A DNA stretch of 64,000 bases from contig JAMXDE010000031.1 in assembly GCA_026770025.1 (NCBI GenBank), positions 434,001-498,000 of the forward strand. Direction: 5' to 3'. Below are positions 45,636 through 55,685 of the stretch, in pieces. Within the stretch, counting starts at the first letter, position 1; every line of letters begins with the position of its first letter. The notes beneath the pieces were generated by a model. The model had not been told where the DNA came from. It did not search any database and was given only the letters and a program-made list of their open reading frames with translations. The stretch comes from Craspedostauros australis (lineage: Eukaryota; Bacillariophyta; Bacillariophyceae; Mastogloiales; Achnanthaceae). The translations under genes and the position numbers were made by a program.

Positions 45636-46094
45636 CTGCGTACAGGACTGTGGCGAGGGTGCAGTCCATTTCCATCTTGGGACCAGCAATTCGCACCATC
45701 TATTTCAGCGCTGCACAACTTGCATCGTATGCGTCTCGTGCATTGCAGCCTGTCCATCCCCCTTGCTACCACGCTGACATAACAGACAGGAGGAAGAGGA
45801 ACAAGGACCATGCCTACCATCCTGGTTGACGGCCCATGGCACATCGCACTGCATCACAATACATCACATCACTCGCCGCGCAACAAGAGTTTTGTGTTCA
45901 CGCCAACGATTCTGTGCGAGCACAAGGTAGAGTCACTCTCCGGAAATTCAAGAATCGCGAGCAAGGCCCAAACGATGGAAGAAAAAGGAACGTTTTGGGA
46001 CGAATGACCACTGCGACTAAATTGAAGCGTCAATGAGCTCTGTGGCGTCTGTGCGTTATTCACCTAATACGTAGATTTGACATGACTTTCAACC

Positions 46095-46239
46095 CTCTAT
46101 AACTTTAAAATGATTGGACGGAACAATTCTAGTTCTTGCCATATGATGTATTTGATGTAGGAGAAGAGATATGCGCAGTTTTTTTCAACACAGAAACGAC
46201 GTTCCCGAGAAAGGTGTACTATTTTCGCTCAGGCGGGTC
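46095..46239. repeat. Dispersed repeat, copy 2 (inverted relative to 26 kb)
   Basis: 46202-46239 is the exact reverse complement of 25988-26025, with weaker similarity beyond. See copy 1. Confidence 0.7.
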
Positions 46240-46708
46240 TTATACTTTGGGAGACTGGGTGTTGGATCCTGTCGGAAGCACCACGAGTACGCAAGCATCT
46301 CACAAGGACAGCAGATTTGACACGATTGGCATGCTTCTTCTCCAACCACCCCTCAAAGCGAAGTGACTTGAGCTGTGCTCCGGTGATGCTTTCGCCTGAA
46401 ATGTTCTTGAAACTTGCTTCTTGTCTCATGGCTTGCAGAGAAAGCCCCGAATGCGCCACAGAGAGAGCACGAATGTGAGCGAAGGTTGGACAACGCCTCG
46501 GCGACGTTCGTGGACTGCGGTGTACAGCTACAGGGCAGTTTTGGTCTCCGGACAAACCTTTGCGCTCACATCTTCAAGGCAGAGGCGACGGTCGCAATTC
46601 TGTTGGGGTGGTTCCTTTCCGAATGTTCACGATCTGTTTGCGAACTTCTGTTCACAACCACTCTCTACAGTCCCCCGTTTCCTTTCCTGCGCCTCCTGTG
46701 GAGTAGAG

Positions 46709-46736
46709 TACTACTCCGACCGGAAAGGATTCAGCC
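46709..46736 (+). repeat. 28-bp repeat encoding YYSDRKGFS (inverted copy at 55455-55482)
   Basis: Exact reverse complement of 55455-55482. In both places the same strand sense reads TACTACTCCGACCGGAAAGG, coding YYSDRKGFS inside an open frame, so it may be the remnant of a coding element rather than a non-coding repeat. The rest of 46240-47292 shows no supported gene. Confidence 0.65.
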
Positions 46737-47292
46737 CGAACACAGGCACGGCACGCTCTGTTTTTGTCGTTCAGCCACCCTCAGGAGCTGCGGGGGAAAT
46801 ATAAAATCACACAATCAAGTGCTGGTCGAATAAAAAGAAGCACGCCCGACGGACCCTGATAATATGCGCTTAGAGAGTGTCGAGTTAATGCGAGACCATC
46901 GTAGTTGGTACCATGGTTGTGTCCAACCCTCATTTCGTCGCTGTCTGTGTCATCTCCTGGCATATTCTCCTTCACTCGTGTGATCTTGTTCCCTGAGGTG
47001 AATCGGTTCACACACGGACACGACCTGGGGTAACTCGGGTGAACTTCGCGCACAGGACACGCATTCTAGTCCACTCAACTGACAAATTATTCACATACCT
47101 CTCCGACACTTCCGCTCACAGGTTGCTCATTGCATTTTGAAGCCTTCATCTCCATCTCCATTGGAATCTTGTTGTGTCTGTGTCACTTCATCTTGTAGTT
47201 GCTGGTTGCTGTTCTTGCATTTTTCCTGTGTGTCTGATTGGAATACTGCTTGCGAGCTCACTTGCCTGTTTCTTCCTCACTCTTCATTCCTC

Positions 47293-47802
47293 CATCTGAC
47301 AGACTCCTGCATCACCAATGGAATGTGACATCTGGAGAGCAGAAGGACGCCTACTGACGTTGACAGGATATCATCATGTGACCACGTTGACATCTGTCTC
47401 CAAGTCAGAACAGGAGGCAAAGATCCAATGACCGAAGGGCATCAGAATCATGGATACAGAAGGTGAACTTCAAATGGCAAGTACTCATGGAGTAGGAGCC
47501 AGTACTGAATGAACAGAGTGTCAAATGCGGAGTACGCATCAAACACGGAGTATCGTGCAGCACAAGCAAACGATGTTGAGAGAGAGAGAGAATACAGAGA
47601 AGAGCGAGAGAGCATCTCGCGTACCAACTCATAGTCGGAGCCCGAATCTACGAAACAGATTGAAGCACCAAAAGCATCGGGCAAGAGAACTGGTGTACAC
47701 CGAGAGCATCGGAGTAGCCAACTAATGAAATAGCAAACAGACAACTATCAACCAATACCACCCTCCACGATTGTAGGCTTCCAATCACGGAACTTGCCAA
47801 CA
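47293..47802 (+). repeat. 5' LTR of copia 2, truncated at its 5' end
   Basis: Homology to the other LTRs begins abruptly at CATCTGACAGAC and continues to the terminal CCAACA. The matching start in solo LTR B is 298 nt inside that LTR, so about 298 bp (including the TGTCGAG end) are lost here. Sequence such as GGTGAACTTCAAATGG-AAGTACTCATGGAG is shared with solo LTR A but not with the element's own 3' LTR. Confidence 0.85.
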
Positions 47803-47884
47803 CGTTTATAAACAATAGATCAGGGCAAGCCCGCGGATCGGATCGTGCAAGGAAGACGAACATCATTCAAGAGCAGCAGGCTGA

Positions 47885-50128
47885 ATGAGCGAGGAAGAGG
47901 AATTGAGAGACATCCCTCTGTCCAACCTGACTATCAAGAGACAAGAAGGTGCGAGTGAGACTCAACCACGACAAGTGAAGGAAGCAGCCGCGGCTACTGT
48001 CCTATCAAGCACAGACGCAAGCGCGATTGACGAGACCGAAGAAGAATGGTCTGCAAGACTACACCGCAAGAAGAAGAGGATTCTCAAGGCGGCCAAGCAA
48101 GAGGAGACTGGTGTGACGGAGAGCATTCGCACAGCCAAAGAGGGTGGGAAAAGTGAGACACCACCAGGAGAAGAATTTGTGAGGAAATCAATCCTCGCGA
48201 AACAACAAGCGAAAATCGAAGAATCGGCAACACAGAAACAGACGGAAACTAAGGGCGCGAGCGCACCAACAACAAAACAACGAATCAACATGGCAACATC
48301 AGCCAACACAAACAAGCGACGCATCAAGGCGCCGATGTTCAGTGGTGAACAGGAAGACTATAGCGCATGGGAGTCCCAAGCGAAGGCATACGCTCGTTCA
48401 CAGAAGACGAGAGACATGATGTTGGGGAAGACCAAGGTCCCAACAGTGAGCGAGATCGCGGCAGTTGCCGACGATGCTAAAGAAGCAATGGAGGAGATCT
48501 ACAAGCTGGGATGCGACTGCTTCAGCGATCTGATCCTCATGATGGATGCAGAGAAAGGAAAAGGCAAGCAGGCCATCCAGTACATCAACCAATGCGTCTC
48601 CAACGACTACCCCAAAGGAGATCCACACGCAGCGTGGAACGTTCTCGCGGAGAAGTTCCAACCATCCAACGCGGCGACGAAGATCAAACTCAAGCGCCAA
48701 TTCAACAACGAAAAGATGAAAAGAGACTCGGACCCCGACATCTACATCACGCGACTCGAGGGTCTACGATCGCGTCTCCACAATGTTAAGTACAAGATCA
48801 CAGACGAGGAGATGATCATGCAGATCCTCAGTACGGTGAGCAACGAGTACAGAACTCACATCGTGAATTTCCAAGATCAACTTACGTTCAATCCGGAACT
48901 GGTTACCATTAACGCAATCAGAGGAGTACTCCGCACTGCATACGCCACTCATCAAGGAGGCAAGGCATACGTGGACGACTTCCAAGACAGCAACACGAAG
49001 AGCAACGACACCGGCTTCACGAGCACCGGTAACTTCAAGGGGACCTGCCACAACTGTGGTGTGTATGGTCACAGATCCGCTGATTGCCCAGAACGCAAGA
49101 AATCGAACAACAAGAAAAACAACAACAACAACAACAACAAAATGAACGGAAAGCGTAACAACAACCGCAACAGGGGAAGCGGCTTCAACGGCAAGTGCAA
49201 TTACTGCGGCATCTTCGGACATTGCGAGGCGGAGTGCCGAAAGAAGAAGTTCAACGAGAACAAGAAGGCCGACAAGCAGGCCAACACAGCAACACAAGGA
49301 CACGATAAGAGCGGGCACGAGATGGTACTCTCGGCAAAAGACATGCCGCTCTGCATGTTGGTGTCCGACGACTACATCGAAGACTCCTTCTTCGATAACT
49401 TCGAGTACGTCGGGAGTGACAACGAAGTGCAGGACGATGAGATCGTCCCGGAGTGGCTCAGCGAGGAGCCGATCATCCACGAGGTGGATCCAAGACGCGA
49501 AGTGAGCTACGAATGCTGCTTCAACGCAAACGACCTGATCGGTCCATACGGCGACGGAGCTGAGATGGGCAACGAGGCCAACGATAGCGACATCGAAGAG
49601 GCCATGAGCGAAGACGACGAAGACGCCGATGAGAACGGCGCAGACGAAGACGACGACGATGCCACCAGAGACAAGGGAAACCGCGGTGAAGCGCTGCCTC
49701 CCCCAGTAGCGCGAAACGAAAGAACGGGCATCTTCGACGAAGAGGACAGCGACGAAGCTGAGGACCGTCCAAACGATACGTTCAATCCCTATGAACACGT
49801 CGTCTACCCAATCCGAATCCAATTCCCACTGGAACCAAATCCCAGAAGAGTCGACGACATCTACCGACTCCAGACCTTCCCGGAACCAACGGTCACTGCA
49901 AAACGAATGCAGAAGCAGCTCATCTACGACGCGGTTCTAACAGCTGCACTGCCAATGTTCCCAGGATTCGTGAACGAACCAATGCAATACATATGGGTGA
50001 ACATGGTGAGCACCATCCTGTCCAACAACTTCAAGTCGATTGAAGAGATACTCGCCAACGCAGCCATCCTCAACCGACTATTGGAGGCAGCAGAAGAGGA
50101 TCAACTCTCAGAATTGGATCTACACTAA
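47885..50128 (+). CDS. Copia 2 Gag (nucleocapsid) protein
   Basis: 747 residues. A charged N-terminal region (about 1-140) precedes a UBN2/retrotran-gag-like helical domain starting KAPMFSGEQEDYSAWESQAK (about 147-340, with YSAWES and AAWNVLAEKFQ). Two zinc knuckles follow: CHNCGVYGHRSADC (about 388-401) and CNYCGIFGHCEAEC (about 438-451), separated by an Asn/Lys-rich linker. The C-terminal third is strongly acidic (DEDADENGADEDDDDA). Gag packages the element's RNA into virus-like particles. It ends at TAA 50126-50128; the downstream pol continues in the same frame after a second stop, TAG 50147-50149. Confidence 0.88.
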   Translation: MSEEEELRDIPLSNLTIKRQEGASETQPRQVKEAAAATVLSSTDASAIDETEEEWSARLHRKKKRILKAAKQEETGVTESIRTAKEGGKSETPPGEEFVRKSILAKQQAKIEESATQKQTETKGASAPTTKQRINMATSANTNKRRIKAPMFSGEQEDYSAWESQAKAYARSQKTRDMMLGKTKVPTVSEIAAVADDAKEAMEEIYKLGCDCFSDLILMMDAEKGKGKQAIQYINQCVSNDYPKGDPHAAWNVLAEKFQPSNAATKIKLKRQFNNEKMKRDSDPDIYITRLEGLRSRLHNVKYKITDEEMIMQILSTVSNEYRTHIVNFQDQLTFNPELVTINAIRGVLRTAYATHQGGKAYVDDFQDSNTKSNDTGFTSTGNFKGTCHNCGVYGHRSADCPERKKSNNKKNNNNNNNKMNGKRNNNRNRGSGFNGKCNYCGIFGHCEAECRKKKFNENKKADKQANTATQGHDKSGHEMVLSAKDMPLCMLVSDDYIEDSFFDNFEYVGSDNEVQDDEIVPEWLSEEPIIHEVDPRREVSYECCFNANDLIGPYGDGAEMGNEANDSDIEEAMSEDDEDADENGADEDDDDATRDKGNRGEALPPPVARNERTGIFDEEDSDEAEDRPNDTFNPYEHVVYPIRIQFPLEPNPRRVDDIYRLQTFPEPTVTAKRMQKQLIYDAVLTAALPMFPGFVNEPMQYIWVNMVSTILSNNFKSIEEILANAAILNRLLEAAEEDQLSELDLH

Positions 50129-53100
50129 GTCCTTGGAGGATGCATGTAGATGCTCCTGCGCGAGCGACCACACGTCGTGCCATACAACACAGGGGCCAGA
50201 ATCCATCAGAATAGCACAGTTCCATCGGACTACGCAGAACTACCAAGCGATGACGACATGGATGATGGAGATCATTGCAATCCGTACAACAAAGACGGAG
50301 TCCACGAAGACGACGACGACGGCAGCTTTGACGACGAGATAGCTGCAGCAGCCGTGGAGCAGCTCCACGAGATGAGTAGCAGATACAAAGACAAGGTCAA
50401 CAAGGACACCTGGCTCGCCGACAGCGGAGCCTCGTGTCACATCGTCAACTCAGACGCCGCTCTCTTCAACGTGCGGCACATCAAGTCCTTCGTCCAAGTG
50501 GGAGACAGCACGAAGCTGGACTCTCCCAAAATGGGATCCAGTCGCTTGAAGGTCAAGCAACGAGACAACACTAGCCATATCATCCGGCTTGATGATGTGA
50601 AGTACACACCAAAAATGGCGGTGAACCTTTTCTCCACGAACAAGGCTCTGTACAACGGTTACCAGCTTGGTAACAACGGCATTCTGATGGACATCATCAA
50701 CGGATCCGGGACTAAGATCGTGTTCGATCGAGTCTTCCCCACATCCAACGGATTCATCACGGGAGTGCAGATGCATCCTATCATGCCAACAGACGACGAC
50801 AAGGCTTGCACAGCCATCGTCAAGAATCCATCCAAGGAGATCAGCGCGGTGAACCTGCACCGAATGCTCAGCCACGCGCCACTCGAAACCATGAAGCGGA
50901 CGGCCGCTCAGTACGGATGGAAAATCATCGGCGAGATGCCGGTGTGTCGTGACTGCGCGGTCGCGAACGCAAGAGTGAAGAATATTCCGAAGGCAACCAT
51001 TCCAAGAACGACTCGCCGCGGCGAACGACTCTTCATTGACATTAGTTACACTAAACACATAAGCTTCGGAGATAAACGCTACTGGACCCTGATCGTGGAC
51101 GACTGCACGGATCACTGCTGGAGTTTCTTTCTCAAGAACAAGAGTGATCAACCAGGATACATCAAACGATTCGTCCAGACGATCAAGTCACAGACTGGTG
51201 ACCAACAGATCACCTTCCGAGGTGACAACAGCGGAGAGAACCAATCCACGGAGGATATTCTCATCGATGCAGGACTCAACGTGAAATTCGAATACACGGC
51301 ATCGAACACGCCGCAACAGAACGGTAGAGTAGAACGCAAGTTCGCGTACCTCTACACCAAGATCCGCTCCATGCTCAACGGAGCACAGCTCAACGAAGAG
51401 TATAGGCATGGCCTATGGGCAGCAGCTACGAGCACTGACACCGCCATCGCCAACATCACCGTATTGAAGAACCAAAAGGAGTCACCACATCGACAATTCT
51501 TCGGCAACGATCCACCATATGCGGATGCACTCCGTACATTTGGAGAAGTGGGTGTTGTGAAGACTACCTACGGCAGGATCACCGCCAAACTCAAGAATAG
51601 AGGAGAAGAGATGGTGTTCATCGGATATGCACACCAACACGCATCAGGGGTCTACAACATGTACAGACCATCAACCAAGTCACTAATCTGCTCACGTGAT
51701 ATCAAATGGCTCAACCAATCATACGGACAGTTCCGTGGCTGGGCACCAGCACCGAACATATCCAACGAAGCAGGAACAACGGTCGCAGACGGCTTCACGA
51801 CCATCGGACGGAAGGGAGCATTGCCAAGGACGGCAACGCGTCGAACATCAGAAGCGAAGAGAGTGTCTTTCACCAACATGAACAAGTATCACATCCTATC
51901 AGACAGCGATGATGAGGATGATCAGGACGATGGAGCAGTAACCCAACTAGTCTATAACGACGACGAAGATCGGAACGAATCCAATCATGAGGATGACAAG
52001 ATCACACCATCCAGCGACGAAGCCAAAGATGATACAGGCATCACTCCTCCGAACACACCAGCGAGGTCTACACATGACACACCATCCAGACCTCCACCGA
52101 GCAAACCAAACAAGCGTGACATAGCTAGAAAGGAGAGAATCCAACGTCATAAAGCATGAGGCAGGAAGGGAGAAACCAATCCCAAGTCAACTGCAGGGAA
52201 GAGTGTTCCCAGAGCTCTGCGTGAGCTTGCAGACTTCAACGAACAAGGTCGAGAGGAAGAGGGTTATGAGAGCAAGTCATCATCCAATGACGATAGTGAC
52301 GAACTGAGCGATGAGGTAACCGACGAGTCCAACAACGAAACTACAGATGACGAAGAAATCGAAGACGAAGATGAAGAGATCGAGATCACTCATCATAGCA
52401 CAACAGGACTATACGGGATGAACGCAATCATCACTGAAGCACCAGCAATCGACATCGGACTGTCGATGCAGGACAAGAACAAGGAACCAGAGAAGCACAT
52501 CGAACCAACAACATTCGATGGAGCCTTCAATTACCCAGATCCCATCCATCGAAAGGGATATCAAGCAGCCATCAAGAAGGAGTTCGACTCCATGGATACA
52601 CGCAAGGTGTACAGCAGGATCAAACGAGACGCCATCCCACGCGGCCGCAGATGCTGCAAATGCAAATGGGTCTTCAAGCTGAAACGCGACGGCACACATC
52701 GAGCGCGGCTCGTTGCATGTGGCTATTCACAAATCGCAGGAGTAGACTTCCAAGAGCATTACTCACCCGTCATCCACGACGTGACCTATCGGGTCATGAT
52801 GGTGATCATGCTGATCAAGAAGATGGACTGCGCACTCGTCAATGTCATAACGGCATTCCTACACGGAGACCTCGACGAAGAGATCTACATGAACTGTCCC
52901 AATGGGATGGATCATCAACCAGACGAAGCTCTGACCCTACATAAGCCAATCTACGGACTTGTGCAGAGCGCCAGGCAGTGGTTCAAGATGTTGGTATCGA
53001 CCCTCAAGAATATCAACTTCGAACAGAGCGCAGCGGATCCGTGCCTGTTCTACAGGAAGGCAAACAAAGGAAGCACGATCATGGCCATCTACGTGAACAA

Positions 53101-54088
53101 TTGCTTCTGTTGCGGAGACTCCAAGGCACTGGAGACATTCCTGAAGGACATCCAAGGCAGCAAATTCAAGGTAACAATCCAGCGTGGACTCGGAGACTAC
53201 CTCAGCTGCAACATCAAACTGAACCATGACAAGACCAGAGCGACATTGCGTCAACCACATCTCATCCGACATCTCATCGAAGAGTTCGGAACCAAGGTTG
53301 AGAAGATGCAACGCTATGCAACACCGGGAACCCCAAGTCAAATCATTGTACGACCATCCAAAGATAACGGACTGCAGAAGGTCGGACCGGAAGAACATGC
53401 CGAATATCGCCGAGGCGTCGGTATGCTACTCTTCCTCATCAAGCACTCGCGACCAGACATCGCGAACCCTGTGAGAGAGCTCTGCAAGGTATTGATCGGG
53501 CCCACCAAGGCTGCAATGAAGGAGATGTATTGGATCATCAAATATGTGATCGATACAAAGGACTATGGATTGAAGATCCATCCAGTGCGTCCAGACGACG
53601 ACGGCTGGGACATGGAGCTCTTCTGCGATAGCGAACATGCAGGGGACAAGAACACGAGAATCAGTGTAGGAGGGTTCATCCTATACCTGTGCAAGGTGCC
53701 AACCCTTTGGCGATCCAAGGCACAGAAGGCCGTCACACTCAGCTCATCCGAAGCAGAATACGTTGCCCTTTCCGAAGCGGCAAAGGAGATCTTCTTCGTC
53801 ATGCAGCTACTCGAAAGTGTGGGCGTCCCAGTGAAGACACCGATCAAGGTCCGCGTGGACAACATCGGAGCAATCTTCATCGCCAAGAACCCATCAACAT
53901 CCCAACGATTGCGGCACATCGACGTGCGCCATCACTACGTGAGGAACATGGTAATCAACAAGACCATCGAAATCATTTTCGTCAAATCCGAGCAGAACGC
54001 AAGCGACGGATTCACCAAGAACATCAAGGTCGACTTGCAACGAGAGCATGAGAAGTCGTACCTTGACACATCGAGAACACTCGAATGA
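50129..54088 (+). pseudogene. Copia 2 Pol: protease, integrase, reverse transcriptase (catalytic Asp lost), RNase H
   Basis: Same frame as gag. First open part 50150-52159: aspartic protease WLADSGASCHIVN, pre-integrase HRMLSHAPLETM with CRDC, integrase with FIDISYTK, FRGDNSGE and TPQQNGRVERK (D, D, E all present). TGA at 52157-52159 (KA-stop-GRKG; CGA to TGA likely) is followed by an open frame to 54088 containing RT and RNase H. In RT, motif A reads LVNVITAFLHGDLDEEIYM where the family has Asp before the hydrophobic-x-x-AFL, and motif C reads IYVNNCFCCGD where the family has YVDD, so all three metal-binding Asp are Asn. RNase H keeps LFCDSEHAGDKNTR, LSSSEAEYVAL and RVDNIGA. The protein as encoded should not polymerise DNA. 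Confidence 0.88.
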
Positions 54089-54100
54089 CCGAATGCACAC

Positions 54101-54108
54101 AGGAAGGG
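54101..54108 (+). other. Polypurine tract of copia 2
   Basis: AGGAAGGG directly abuts the TG start of the 3' LTR, the expected place for the plus-strand primer. Confidence 0.75.
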
Positions 54109-54900
54109 TGTCGAGATGTATATGTGTGTATGTGCATCGTTCACCTGCTATTCTCTCATACTCATGTATGGATGGTACAACTACACGTGTGTCGATAGTA
54201 TACTGTGATTTGTCAAAATCACATCACGAATTTGGACACATGAAAACAATCAGAATTCCGGAAGGAAACTCGTGAACAAACATTTCTGAGAGCATCAGGA
54301 ATCCTGTCCGTCCATCAACAGACAAAAATGTATGGCATCAAGAAATGATCAATGTACTTCCCAACTAAACCTCAAATGACAACATCCTTGCCAAGCCATT
54401 GCATCATCAATGGAATCTGGAGGACCGTGGAAGGCATGAGCTGATGTTGACAGGATGTCATCATGTCACCACGTCAACATCTGTCTCCACATCAGATCAA
54501 GAAGGTGAAGATTTGATGACCAAGGGATGTCAAGATCGTGGATGTACAAGGAGGAGTTCGGACAAGACATTGGCAATTACTCACAGAGTAGCGGGCCAAT
54601 AGAGAATGAGATGACAGAGTATATACCGAATACGGAATACATATCAAGCACGGAATATTGCATGGTGTGAACACGCAATATTGAGAGAGAGAGAGAGAGA
54701 GAGAAAGAATATGATGAACAGCAAGAGAGCATCTCACGTGCCGACTCATAGTCGGAGAGACGCACCAAGAGCATCAGGCAGAGCAACAAGAGGCACCAAG
54801 AGGATCGGAGTGCCAATGTAATGAAATAGCACACAGAACTGTAACAATCACTACCATCACCTACAGTTGCAAGAATATCTGTGAGCGGAACTTGCCAACA
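54109..54900 (+). repeat. 3' LTR of copia 2 (792 bp)
   Basis: Starts TGTCGAGATG and ends CTTGCCAACA, matching the ends of both solo LTRs. A GA microsatellite (about 54677-54705) lies in the position of shorter GA runs in the other LTRs. Its middle (CGGACAAGACATTGGCAATTAC) differs from the 5' LTR and solo LTR A. Confidence 0.9.
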
Positions 54901-55685
54901 TGTATTATGTGAGCTGTGCGCTGCGCACCGCGAAACGCACAGCCAACACCTATTTGAGGACCACATGGGCGTTGCATTAATCGCAATGGCGTCATAAGGT
55001 GAGAATGATGGTGCACCATGGCAAAGAGGAGCAATGATCCAATGGGCGTGAAGGAAGTAGAGTCACACAGCAGAGTAGCATCTGGCCAATAGATGGCGAA
55101 CAATGATGACACTATAGTGGAGTCTACAATAGTACTGCATTGCACAATCGCACTCTGCTGAAGTCAACGCCGCGCACTTCTCTCCCGCAAGATGAAGGAG
55201 CACTACCGCTTAGCAGACACACACACAAACTACCAGACAGACTAACAAGACAACACAAGATACTGACATGAAGGCATACCCTACAAGACCGATAGAACTG
55301 AAACCGAAGTCGGGATTGATGTCACATGATGGGAAGAACCCGGATCTAGTTTTCCTGTTGGACGAAAAGAGACATTAATAAGGATGTTGGATTTTACCGC
55401 TGCTTTGTCCGTTGGGCATGGCCGGCGGACACATTTCCGCCTGGTCGGCGTGATGGCTGAATCCTTTCCGGTCGGAGTAGTATGGTACAGTGCTTCATCT
55501 CCAATCTCTATCCGGTTGCAGTCTGATTACCGGAAACATGCTGTGACACTTGTGCCACAGCCGAATCGTCCATTGCACCGTCGTAATAGGACCACGTCGT
55601 TTGTATGACAGGATTGCAGGTTTTGTGAAGTCTAATACTGTGCGTTATTGTTGTATTGTATTTCTCCATACTGTTCCTCATATCC
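54901..55685. other. Gap between copia 2 and the GAF gene
   Basis: No gene supported. It contains the 28-bp inverted copy of 46709-46736 at 55455-55482. The stretch from about 55639 to 55685 is the start of the segment duplicated at 62941. Confidence 0.55.

Larger units (their letters stand above)
47293..54900 (+). mobile_element. Ty1/copia retrotransposon 2
   Basis: A truncated 5' LTR (47293-47802), gag (47885-50128), pol (50129-54088), a purine-rich tract AGGAAGGG immediately before TG at 54109, and a complete 3' LTR (54109-54900). Order protease, integrase, RT, RNase H marks copia. Two solo LTRs of the same family lie at 60.5 and 61.7 kb, so the family has been active repeatedly here. No 5-bp target duplication can be checked because the 5' LTR end is missing. 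Confidence 0.92.

Noticed and set aside
48764-49822. 352-codon minus-strand hydrophobic frame that looks membrane-like
   Set aside because: Antisense of the acidic tail of copia 2 Gag; GAC/GAG codons read as Val/Leu on the other strand.
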